A stretch of 22,500 nucleotides of DNA from the NCBI GenBank assembly GCA_012295275.1, contig CM022676.1, positions 3,497,258-3,519,757 of the forward strand, given 5' to 3'. The DNA is from Chrysomallon squamiferum (lineage: Eukaryota; Mollusca; Gastropoda; Neomphalida; Peltospiridae). Shown here piece by piece: positions 1 to 22,500 of this stretch; position 1 is the first letter of the stretch; each line of letters begins with the position of its first letter. The translations under genes were made by a program, and so were the position numbers. The notes under the pieces were generated by a model. It saw only the letters and a program-made list of their open reading frames with translations, was not told where the DNA came from and ran no database searches.

Positions 1-97
1 TCTTACTTAATCACAACTACTGAAGATGAGCAGATATTTCTAGATTTGTACACAAATCTGCCTTCAGACTGCAGTGACCGGGTTGTGTTAGTTTATG
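1..97 (+). CDS. Coding exon (partial): CUB domain middle segment
   Basis: Open from base 1 in frame 1, starting SYLITTTEDEQIFLDLYTN and ending LVY plus one base. The donor is TATG|GTAATA. No acceptor is visible at the left edge, so the exon starts outside the window. It corresponds to the second exon of the three-exon CUB cassette seen in the minus-strand gene. Confidence 0.8.
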
Positions 98-821
98 GTA
101 ATAATTTATATTAGTCACGTAAATAATAATTATATACAAACATGCAAGCACACATTTCGACATAAGCATATGAAATACAAAAATACGTCATATACATTTA
201 AGATAGGAATGAAACAAAGTATGATGTAAAGATACAAAACTGAGTTAAGAGCACAAATTGTGAATAATTGTTTTTAAGAAAATGTACTGATGTTATTAAG
301 ATAAAAAGTTATATTAAATTAATATTAAAGACTAATAATGTTTAGAAGAAAAAAATCTGCTTATAAGGTAAAAAAAAATAAAAAATCTATTAGCATAATG
401 TTAACTACAAAATTACTGATATTTAGAAAATTCTGCTGACGATGTTAAAATTATTAATTACACAGTTAAGGAAACGGTATTAGAATTATTACTTATAAAT
501 TAAAAATCTCTACTGAACATGTTAAAAATATTAAATATAAAATAATCTACAAATCTCTGTTAATTACTAAATACTAGTAATGAATTGCTGTTATTTAGGA
601 AACTCTACTGACGACGTTGTTGAGGTTTGCGGAGAGAGAAATGTATCAGTAAACAGCACATCGCATCAGCTACTACTTCAGTTCATCACAGACATTCAGA
701 CAAACAAGGGCGGGTTTAGGGCGGTGTACAGAAACACTGGCTCCCCTCCACTAGGTATTTTCTTTGTGTTACGATGTAGATAAACACTGACTGGTCATTT
801 GATGTTATTAAAAGAATGGTC

Positions 822-913
<92 letters not shown>

Positions 914-1564
914 ATGTATGTACGTCAGTGCACAAGTGCGTATATACAGACTTACATATGTGTGTATATTACCCAGTTATTATATTTATGAATAAAAATT
1001 TCAAACTAAAACAAAAATCAATCATACCAGACAAAAACGACTAAAATCTAACAATTACTACATTAAATTAACGCATGAATATTTCGAACAGTCTTAAGTA
1101 TCAATCATTATTAAAAAAAAATAAAATAAAATAAGAGCTGAATTTTCGAACAACTATTAACTGTTTAAGTCGCGTGTGTATTGTAGATTATTCTCTTTAC
1201 TCTGGCTGTGTTTGTATGACTTGAAACAGTCTGCTAAAACGCGCTGTCCACTGAAAACTTGATCTGTTACGTGTGATTTCTTAACTCTTCTCTTCTCTTT
1301 GCTTTGCCAGTGTTTGTGATACGAGAAAAAATCTGGCCAGTCGCCCTGACGATCGTGGGTACGGTGAACCTCGTGTCTCTCGTGCTGTTTGCTGGCTTCT
1401 GCGTCTATTTGCACGTGCGTGCGAAACTCAGAACGAGGCGCAGTAAAGACGTCGTCGCGTCAAAGACAAAAGACGACGTTGAAAACGAAGAGGACGTTTT
1501 CGATGCCGAACAGTGCTTGGCGGAAATTACACACAGCTTTGATGAAATTAATGAAAAGTTTTAA
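1..1564 (+). CDS. 3' end of a CUB-domain single-pass membrane protein gene (exons 1-97, 599-754, 1311-1564)
   Basis: Partial gene that enters from the left edge. Three exons join in frame (97 + 156 + 254 nt; 168 residues plus stop), and both introns are phase 1. The first two exons form the C-terminal part of a CUB domain: DCSDRVVLVYG, then EVCGERNVSVNS and GGFRAVYRNTG. The two cysteines match the third and fourth of a CUB. GNST, RNVS and VNST are possible N-glycosylation sites, fitting an extracellular domain. The last exon gives a hydrophobic helix of about 23 residues (WPVALTIVG to GFCVYLHV), a basic stop-transfer stretch (RAKLRTRRSK) and an acidic tail ending DEINEKF. The same three-part ending occurs in the minus-strand gene at 4002-17981, so the two are probably related. 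The ligand is unknown. Exon structure is confident; the protein name is not. Confidence 0.85.
98..598 (+). other. AT-rich intron of the plus-strand gene
   Basis: Starts GTAATA and ends TTTAG. It is AT-rich with short runs of A and TAA/TTA-type words. I see no coding exon or clear repeat in it. Confidence 0.7.
599..754 (+). CDS. Coding exon: CUB domain C-terminal segment
   Basis: 156 nt, entered and left in phase 1. The acceptor is TTATTTAG|GA and the donor CTAG|GTATTT. It encodes NSTDDVVEVCGERNV to NTGSPPL, with the fourth CUB cysteine and the typical FRAVY strand near the end. A methionine at 580 lies in the intron and is not the start. Confidence 0.85.
824..910. repeat. (GA)n microsatellite, 87 bp
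   Basis: Uninterrupted GA dinucleotide run inside the last intron (755-1310) of the plus-strand gene. The rest of that intron is AT-rich with no further feature. Confidence 0.97.
1311..1564 (+). CDS. Terminal coding exon: transmembrane helix and cytoplasmic tail
   Basis: The acceptor CTTTGCCAG|TG follows a pyrimidine-rich tract, and the exon runs to TAA at 1562-1564. It gives VFVIREKIWP, the membrane helix, a basic patch and a charged tail rich in Asp, Glu and Lys. The last codons (SFDEINEKF) are also the first unit of the degenerate repeat array that follows. Confidence 0.85.
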
Positions 1565-2000
1565 AACTACAGACGTGTTTGTTTAAATCAAGAAATATGT
1601 TTAAACTACAGACATATGTTGAAATCAAGGAATATGTTGAATCAAGAGACATGTTTGTTGAAATCAGTGATAAGTTTTGAAACTATAGACATATTTGTTG
1701 AAATCGCTGAAAAGTGTTGAAGCTACAGACATCTTTCCTTAAATTGACGGACAAATGCTGAATCTGAAGACATTTGTTGAATTAAATGATGTTTTGAAAA
1801 TACAGACAGCTTTGTTGAAATTAAAGGCAGATTTTGCAATGTCAAAGAGACTGTTTTTCTGAAAATCTAGACAATTATGTCGATACTAAAATCAAGCATT
1901 GAAACAACCGACTTTTCACTTTCTTAAGAACTCTTGTTGAAATAACAGACATCTTTTTCAAATTTATGATAATGTTGAAACAAGAAACAGTTTTGTGTTA
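1538..2000 (+). repeat. Degenerate ~40-bp tandem array, last codons into 3' region
   Basis: About eleven poorly conserved units can be aligned by eye on two landmarks, TTTGTTGAAAT and CTACAGAC. CAGAC or a variant recurs roughly every 37-43 bp at about 1570, 1610, 1690, 1730, 1806 and 1947. The first unit covers the end of the coding region (TTTGATGAAATTAATGAAAA) and the TAA stop lies within it. Units vary by substitutions and small indels, so this is an old array. Confidence 0.7.
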
Positions 2001-2221
2001 CTGAAAATACAAAGAGCCATATTTTAACTAAATATTAAAACAATACAAACAATTTTTAAAAGATAAAAAATATCTGTTTAATATACCAAACATGTATAAA
2101 AATGAAATATTATTACAAAATGCTCTGCAAAAGCAAAACAATTTTCACAATCACGTATATTCAAGTGAAAAACAAATATTTAAATTTAAACTGCCTAAAT
2201 TTGTTTTTTTAACGTTAAAAC

Positions 2222-2268
2222 AATAAAATTGTAAAGTATAATATTATTATAAAATATATAACAATAAA
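2222..2268 (+). promoter_or_regulatory. Candidate poly(A) signals of the plus-strand gene
   Basis: The first two AATAAA hexamers after the stop codon are at 2222-2227 and 2263-2268. Using either gives a 3' UTR of about 0.7 kb that includes the degenerate array. Such hexamers arise easily by chance in AT-rich DNA. Confidence 0.35.
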
Positions 2269-3597
2269 CAACTTTCATAATGAGAAACTAAATAGAAAAA
2301 CAACAAAAAAGTATTATTTGTTTAAATTGCCTAGAATTAAAATTAAAATAATAAAACAAAGGTAAAAAAAATGGAATAAAGTTATAAAAGAAAATTTCTT
2401 ACAAACAATTTATCTACCTCAGAAAATATTCAAGTGAAAAACAAATATTTAAACATATGTTTCATAAAATTAATGTGTTCAACAATTAAATACAGGGATA
2501 TGTAAAAAAACAGATAAGAAAACATTGTCATTTTCTTAAACTCATTTTAAATTATGTACATAATTAAGATTTGTCTCACCTTCAGAGAACAAATATTAAT
2601 TAATTAATTTTATTTTATTTATCTTAACAACAACAAAAAGTTATCCTTGAATTATTTTTCTGCAATATCGTCAAACATTCTTTCATTCAAATAAGAAGTT
2701 AAATTTAATATCATGTAAGTAGTTTATGTAATTAAAGCCTGCGTATATCAAAATTGTAAATACAATCAAAAATACAAAACGTTTTTTTCGAATCAATAAT
2801 AATCATAATCATAATCATAATCATAATCATAAAATAAGAATACTAATAATAACGTTGATTATGAAGATGAAGGTGGTAATGACAATAATTATACTAATAA
2901 AAAATCTATTTTATATTTGTAAATATTTATAATTAAATAATAATATAAAACTAAAATTTTTGCTTTACTAAACAATTTTCAGCCTAAAACGTTAATCATG
3001 AATGAATGCATATAAGCGATTTAATTTTCTTTTTTATTGCATTAAATCTTTATTAGGATATAATTCTGAAAGTATGGGTACATTATAATCTACAACATTA
3101 TAATTCTTATATTATTTTAATTAATTTTTGGAATTAAATTGCAACACATTAAAAGTTTTAAAAATCTGTCTTCAGATGTGGAATTTAACTACTTTATATA
3201 TTACTGACTCAAAACATTTCTCATATTTCTTTTCATTTGAAAAATACTACTTGTATTCACTTACTATATATAAAAGTAATTTCGTTATAAAACTATGTCT
3301 TCTAAACTAACATTTTTATACAATAATTTCCAAAATGGTGATACACGGGGACTTGTTAGGATGATGTTACAAAGAATCATATTTCACATCTACTCTAGTT
3401 TAACCAGTATTTGACTTAACATGTTTCTTTTTAATATAGTACGTCTTCTAAAACTAAGATTATTCTACGGATATTTCTAAGTATATTTCCATACGTTATT
3501 ACGTAAAAAACAAAACAAACAAACAAACAAAACAATTTACTCTGATTAACACCATTTGTGCTGCAGACATTCTAAAATTAAATTAAATTTAATTAAA
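2269..3597. other. AT-rich intergenic DNA between convergent genes
   Basis: Very AT-rich, with no credible coding potential. It holds an (AATCAT)n stretch of about 30 bp near 2801-2831, a short AAAC run near 3510-3535 and a TTAAAT-type palindromic stretch near 3577-3602. Nothing else stands out. Confidence 0.6.
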
Positions 3598-3603
3598 TTT
3601 ATT
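3598..3603 (-). promoter_or_regulatory. Candidate poly(A) signal of the minus-strand gene
   Basis: TTTATT on the plus strand is AATAAA on the minus strand. It is the first canonical hexamer downstream of the TAG at 4002 and would give a 3' UTR of about 0.4 kb. Chance occurrence is possible. Confidence 0.35.
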
Positions 3604-3770
3604 TGGTTTTCTGGTTGAATGACTGCCATTTTAGTTTAAACTGCTATTTTGTTTACGTATAAACATCAGTATTAAATTTTGTGTACTTTCGTGTTGTTAT
3701 TGTTTTGCTAATAATAAATTATAACCATAAAATAACAAGCTCGCATGGAGGAGTTCTCATTTCTTAAAAG

Positions 3771-3941
3771 TGACGTAATTTATACGTTAGCGATGACGTC
3801 ACGACTAATAATACGTATTGTCTACATTTGTATCCTGTTCTAAACGACGATTTTATAGAACTGGGTTCGTTAACTAAAACTAATTAAAATAAGAATAATC
3901 AAAATACGAATTGACGTAATTAGAAACAAAATATGACGTAA
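3771..3941. promoter_or_regulatory. Cluster of four CRE/ATF-like sites
   Basis: TGACGTAA at 3771-3778, the full palindrome TGACGTCA at 3794-3801, and TGACGTAA at 3912-3919 and 3934-3941. These match the known CREB/ATF-type motif. They lie within about 240 bp downstream of the minus-strand stop codon, in its likely 3' UTR. Function is not shown. Confidence 0.4.
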
Positions 3942-4001
3942 TAATGAAAAAAAAAAACAGTATTTAGTTTGCAGATAATGATGACGACGTTTTCCGGGTT
4001 T

Positions 4002-17981
<13,980 letters not shown>

Positions 17982-18297
17982 GGCGTAAAGGTGAGGAAAA
18001 AGAGACGTTGAACAATTTAAACAACGAATCCGTACGAAAACTGTGTCCAATCTCCCACTTCACAAACTCGAAAACTGCAGAAAGGTGTAAAAACAAATAA
18101 ACGTATATCCTTGCCTCTTTGTCACTTTGCACCTACCACCTACACACTGTTGTTGTCACTGACACATAAAAACCAGTCTACGAGATTATCAAGTTGAAAA
18201 CTGGAAGAACAAACGTCGTACGTATCTCTCGCTTCGACTCCCACCCACAGTCACTGAAGCATGAAGGCCACGAAAACCCTCCCCCCGGATTTTTTTA

Positions 18298-18305
18298 TTT
18301 TTATA
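18298..18305 (-). promoter_or_regulatory. Candidate TATA box of the five-CUB gene
   Basis: TATAAAAA on the minus strand, about 320 bp upstream of the ATG, within a GC-richer stretch (18140-18290). It would place transcription start near 18270. This is the only TATA-like word I see at a sensible distance, but many animal promoters lack one and the 5' UTR could be spliced. Confidence 0.25.
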
Positions 18306-18387
18306 CCTATTGTAAATATCAGTGTAAGTGGTTTGAATTCACCGACCCGTGCACACACCACACATCGTTTCGTTCGTTTTGTTGCCG

Positions 18388-18390
<3 letters not shown>

Positions 18391-18431
<41 letters not shown>

Positions 18432-18474
18432 TATTATCGTCACCGGGTAAAAAAAAAAAAAAAAAAAAAAAAAA
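18391..18474. repeat. (GA)n and poly(A) runs upstream of the gene
   Basis: GA run at 18391-18428 and a pure A run at about 18450-18474. Confidence 0.95.
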
Positions 18475-18764
18475 CACTTCGTAAAATAAATATTTGAGAT
18501 AAGACTGAGGAAAACTGTCACTAGGATTGTTAAATGTTGTTTAGCTGCTGTAACAGTTCAAAAGGCCGCCGGCGCGACGTGGCTGTGCACTGTCCGTTCC
18601 ACTCCAGTGGTTTTGTAATTTATAACTAACATGTACTAGACAGAGTCTTTCAGTTTGTTTCGTGGTAAGGGTGAAAAAAGGGCATACTCAGTCTGTTAGG
18701 GATTTTCTTACTCAGTGTGTATAAAGTTTTTAAAGTTAACATTTTTGTTTTCTTGTTCTTATTG

Positions 18765-18940
18765 TTTTCATCATCATCATCATCACTATCATCATCAACA
18801 TCATCTTTCTTCTTCTTCTTTTTCTTCTTTTTGAACATATTCTACTTTTTTCTTCTTATTTTTCACCATCATCTTCAACTTCTTGTTATCTTTTTCGTCT
18901 TCATTTTCTTTCTCTTTTTCTTCTTCTTCTTCATTTTTTA
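18765..18940. repeat. CAT then TTC pyrimidine-rich tract
   Basis: TCA/CAT words at about 18767-18805, then TTC/TTTC words to about 18937. No gene. Confidence 0.85.
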
Positions 18941-18961
18941 AATCTATTGTTATCACAGGAC

Positions 18962-19184
18962 GCGAAGGAAATATTTCATTTATTTACGCACACCACACAT
19001 TTTATTTACTGCCGTATAGTGTCAGACATACAGCTAATAACTATGACAGAGAAAACTCGCTGTCAGCACTTCACGGGTTACTCTTTTTTACTAATTAGCA
19101 GCAAGAGATCCTTTATATGCACCATTCCACAGACAGTGTAATACAGAAGCTATTGGTGGAGTACTGGATAGAACGGGAAATAGG
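18962..19184 (-). mobile_element. Mollusc-type SINE-like repeat, diverged copy
   Basis: Ordered landmarks on the plus strand are ATTTCATTTATTTACGCACA, ACATTTTATTTACTG, GTGTCAGACATACAG, AACTCGCTGTCAGCACTTCA, ATTAGCAGCAAGAGATCC, TTTATATGCACCATTCCACA and GAACGGGAAATAG. From memory, the same order appears in an interspersed repeat common in mollusc genomes, whose tRNA-like head lies after this segment on the same strand; hence the minus orientation. No head is recognisable here. Confidence 0.65.
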
Positions 19185-19413
19185 TCAGTTATAGAATTAA
19201 ACAAATCATTATGGGTAAAACCGGGTTGGCCTCTTGTTAACTGCTTAGTCAGAAATAGCAGAAGATAAACATCCTTACCGATTTTATTTTTATATTTTAC
19301 CCCCCCTCCAAAAAAACAAAAAACAAACAAAAAACAACTCAGGTATCTACAATAAGCAGGTTTCATATCGTTTTCCTTAATATATATGTCTTTTTCTATC
19401 TATCAATCTATAA

Positions 19414-19710
<297 letters not shown>

Positions 19711-20424
19711 GTGCGTGTTTCGTACTTGTATAAGTTGTTAAACATACAGATACACTAACTGACAAACTGTCGGACGGAGAAACACACTATTAACTATTAA
19801 CTCGCTAAATCAACAATTCACAGACCTCTGTACTTTACATAATCTTCTTGCTTTGAGAAATTTCTTATTCGCTGCAGATTTTTTTGAAGCAGAAGACTGT
19901 AGCTGTCTTTTGTTAATCTTAAAATGCCATAGTTTTACTGGCAAAGCTTGGTAAATTTTAACAAAAGTACGGTTGGCCAAGTTGGACATAATAGATATTT
20001 AGAAGTGATTTCTTCTGGTCGACTATTCTGCGTTTTGTAAATTTAGTGGAACTATGGAGGGCTAAACTGGCTATTTATTGTTCAGCATTCAATTTTTTGG
20101 ACGATCATTCAGTTCTTTATTGTAAAATTGAAAAGGGATATATATGGTTGGCCGTTAGGATCATAATTTTTGTTACAACCCATGTAATGTGTGTTTCGTG
20201 CAGTGTATGCGCTCATTCGTAATTTGACCTCTAAATTTAGAATTTGAATACCAAATTGATGAACAGAGATTTTTTTTATTTATTATCTCTTTGTTGAATA
20301 CATTACATTTTATTACAGTGAAAATGCATTAAAGTTTATTCATAGTGCAACTAAGTACGTAATATACCTATAGTTTCTCGTTTAGTATTTTTCTACATTT
20401 TTCTGCAAGACCAGCAAGAAATTA

Positions 20425-20463
20425 AATAAACATTTTGAAAAAAAAAAAAAAAAAAAAAAAAAA
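20425..20463 (+). mobile_element. Candidate retroposon 3' end: AATAAA plus poly(A)
   Basis: AATAAA at 20425-20430 followed within 8 nt by about 26 A (20438-20463). A genomic poly(A) at that distance from a signal looks like a retroposed transcript end. The 5' limit is not visible, and no target-site duplication was found by eye. Confidence 0.35.
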
Positions 20464-20509
20464 TATTGTAATATTATACGTATTCGATTACTTTAACTCC
20501 CTCTTCTTA

Positions 20510-20510
<1 letters not shown>

Positions 20511-20548
<38 letters not shown>

Positions 20549-20568
20549 CATAATAAAAAAAAAATATT
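20511..20568. repeat. (AAT)n microsatellite
   Basis: About thirteen AAT units to 20549, then an A run. Confidence 0.95.
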
Positions 20569-21110
20569 CTGACATAGACAGAATTTAAGTATTCATAATA
20601 TTTACACGTGGTATGTAAAACACCTCACTTGTCGAATATTACAACAAAGGTTAAAAACATACATGTATATTAACCTTCATTACTGTAAAAGTCCACTAAT
20701 TTTTATTATAGCTAATTTACCAATATCCACATCGGGTCTTTTCATCAGAGTGGTCAGTTTAGTTAGTCTCATGGACTAACAGTCATTTTAACAAGTAAAC
20801 ATGACTGACCAAACCACACGGTGATTTTTCAAAACGACGACCTAAATTTTACTGTAAGCGTTATTAGATGATCATCATCAAACACCTTTTATGTCGGATG
20901 CTGCGTCATTCTTGATTACGTCACACCTTTAGTAGACGTCACTGTTAACAAAACGTCTGAACGATCTTTTAATGTAACGAACGATATCACAGGCTAACGA
21001 CATTTATAAAGAGATCTTCGACATCGTGAAATTTTTGTCAGCGACATGTTGACGACATCGTTGTGTACGTCTCGACAGCTGCTGTAACATCGCCGATGGG
21101 GTCAGCAAGT
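20560..21110. other. Non-coding upstream DNA
   Basis: Mixed AT-rich DNA with no repeats of note and no coding exon. It holds several ACGTC words near 20915-20960. Confidence 0.5.
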
Positions 21111-21729
21111 GGACTAAAACTACGGTTCCTCATTTGGATCATAATTTACCATTTTTCATATTTCAGTATCGGTATAACGTGAATAAAACTATGGCTACCC
21201 ATTCGGGTCATAATTTATGTATCATCATCATTACCTTATCCATCCTACACATGTTGAACAGGTCAAACTTCAGGATTTAAACCTGGATTACCGATCTACT
21301 CTCAGTGGTAAATTTGCATTAAAATTATGGTTGCCCGTTCGGGTCATAAGTCAGGATTTTAATATGCGGTTTATACAATGGCCTTTTAGGGAAACTGAAC
21401 AGAACTGTAACTGGCTGTTCGTTTTACTGGTTTCCCTTCAGTAAGTTAAATTCAAGTATAACAGTTGTGTTTTAAATGTAAATTTTATTGGTGAAATAAA
21501 AACTATGGTCAACCATTCGGGTTAAATTGCACGATTAGACACTATATTTCCCAGTCCATTTTCTCGAATATTATCGGTAGTGTTCGATAAAAATTACGGT
21601 AAGCCGTTCGAGTCATAATCTTCCTCCCTTAATAATATCCTATTTTTCGAAATATGGAATTTTTTTGATTTCTGAAAATTTGTGTATAAAACTGGGATGA
21701 GAAAACACTAAAACATTTCTTGTATAAAC

Positions 21730-21893
21730 ATTTGTGTGTGCGCGTGGGCGCGTGCGTGTGTGTGTATCTATTTGTGTGTATGCGTGACTGTCACATTATC
21801 TACATACCTACCTGTCTCTCTGTTTTATACATATATCTATCTATCTATCTATATATACATACATATCTATATATATATATATATATATATATG
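21730..21893. repeat. TG, CTAT and TA microsatellites
   Basis: A TG-rich block at about 21731-21780, CTAT units at about 21833-21852, and a TA run at about 21870-21891. Confidence 0.9.
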
Positions 21894-22239
21894 ATAAATA
21901 TATACATTTCTAAAATTAATTTTTATCATTAATAAAACAACGTCTGTATCAGAATTAACACCCAGTTTATATCAAGCACGTCCTGATTCCGAAATTCAGT
22001 TTTAAAAGAAAGAAAACTTTAACACAATTATGATCCGAAAGGCCAACCATAGGTAAAGTAAAATGTTCGTGAAATCGTCTCGTTAAATGGCTTAACACGA
22101 TCAATCGTTTCTCGGTTGTCGTGTTTGTACATGAAAGTTTGATTGGGCTGAATGTGTCTGCATAACATTTGCGGATTAGGAATTTTGTGTTCTTAGGAAA
22201 TGACGATATTTATACTGTTACTCATGTAGTAACATTTAT

Positions 22240-22500
22240 AGACACAAGTACATACATACATATACACACACACACAAACAGAAAGAGAAAGCTATAGGAA
22301 TGTGAAGTGCGAGATAGAGAGGCAAAGATACGTAGACAGCATATATATCTATACCTATCTGTCTGTCTGTCTATCTGTCTGTCTTTCTATCTATATATTC
22401 ATCTATATATCTGTATATCTATATCTGTATGAAACAGATAGATAGGTAATAAACAAAACAAATACAAACACACACACACACACTTAGACATACACAGACA
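22240..22500. repeat. Microsatellite-rich right edge
   Basis: CATA/CA near 22246-22277, GA-rich near 22280-22322, CTGT/CTAT at about 22345-22430 and CA at about 22466-22483. Confidence 0.85.

Larger units (their letters stand above)
19963..22058. repeat. Dispersed ~30-bp hairpin-like repeat family
   Basis: The consensus is close to CTATGGTTGCCCGTTCGGGT followed by CATAATTT. Plus-strand copies start near 19963 (weak), 20143, 21116, 21184, 21320, 21495 and 21588, with a reversed copy near 22024-22058. Copies at 21116, 21184 and 21320 are 68 and 136 bp apart. Several share a left flank like TGGTAAATTT...AAAA. Confidence 0.75.

Noticed and set aside
3128-3310. Small plus-strand frame in the AT-rich intergenic region
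   Set aside because: A short, low-complexity frame without splice sites, domain or codon bias. Chance is enough to explain it.
21217-21444. Plus-strand 75-residue frame in the upstream region
   Set aside because: It runs across copies of the hairpin-like repeat, has no domain and no splice partner. Not supported as a gene.

Overview
This is a eukaryotic, almost certainly animal, genomic window. It has short GC-richer coding exons with consensus GT-AG splice sites, set in AT-rich introns packed with microsatellites. Two diverged copies of an interspersed repeat that I recognise from memory as common in mollusc genomes (core AGCAGCAAG..ATC..TTTATATGCA) point to a mollusc, possibly a gastropod. 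I cannot name the species.

The main content is one complete gene on the minus strand, from the ATG at 17981 down to the TAG at 4002. I reconstructed it by hand as 17 coding exons, 2142 nt, 713 residues. Every junction joins in frame. It encodes a signal peptide, five CUB or CUB-like domains, one transmembrane helix and a 16-residue acidic tail. Each CUB domain is a three-exon cassette with the same intron phases (1 / 2 / 1 / 1), which indicates growth by duplication of whole cassettes. I do not recognise this five-CUB receptor as a named family, so its ligand and role are unknown.

The left edge (1-1564, plus strand) holds the 3' end of a second gene of similar design: the end of a CUB domain, a transmembrane helix and a longer charged tail, with the same phase-1 introns. 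The two genes converge tail to tail across about 2.4 kb (1565-4001), which contains a degenerate ~40-bp array in the first gene's 3' region, candidate poly(A) signals for both genes and four CRE-like sites.

Introns of the minus-strand gene are short (about 0.27-0.9 kb) apart from the first (3.9 kb). They are dominated by GA/CT, GATA/CTGT, AAT/AAC and GTAAG-type arrays. Upstream of the gene (17982-22500) I see no coding exons. That region holds a candidate TATA box, a SINE-like copy, a poly(A)-tailed retroposon candidate, more microsatellites and an unexplained family of small hairpin-like repeats scattered over 19.9-22.1 kb.

The best unexplained structures are a 30-bp minisatellite that multiplies the 5' splice site of exon 4, the ~40-bp array that begins inside the last codons of the plus-strand gene, the hairpin-like repeat family, and long GA and CU tracts on either side of exon 15 that could pair in the pre-mRNA.
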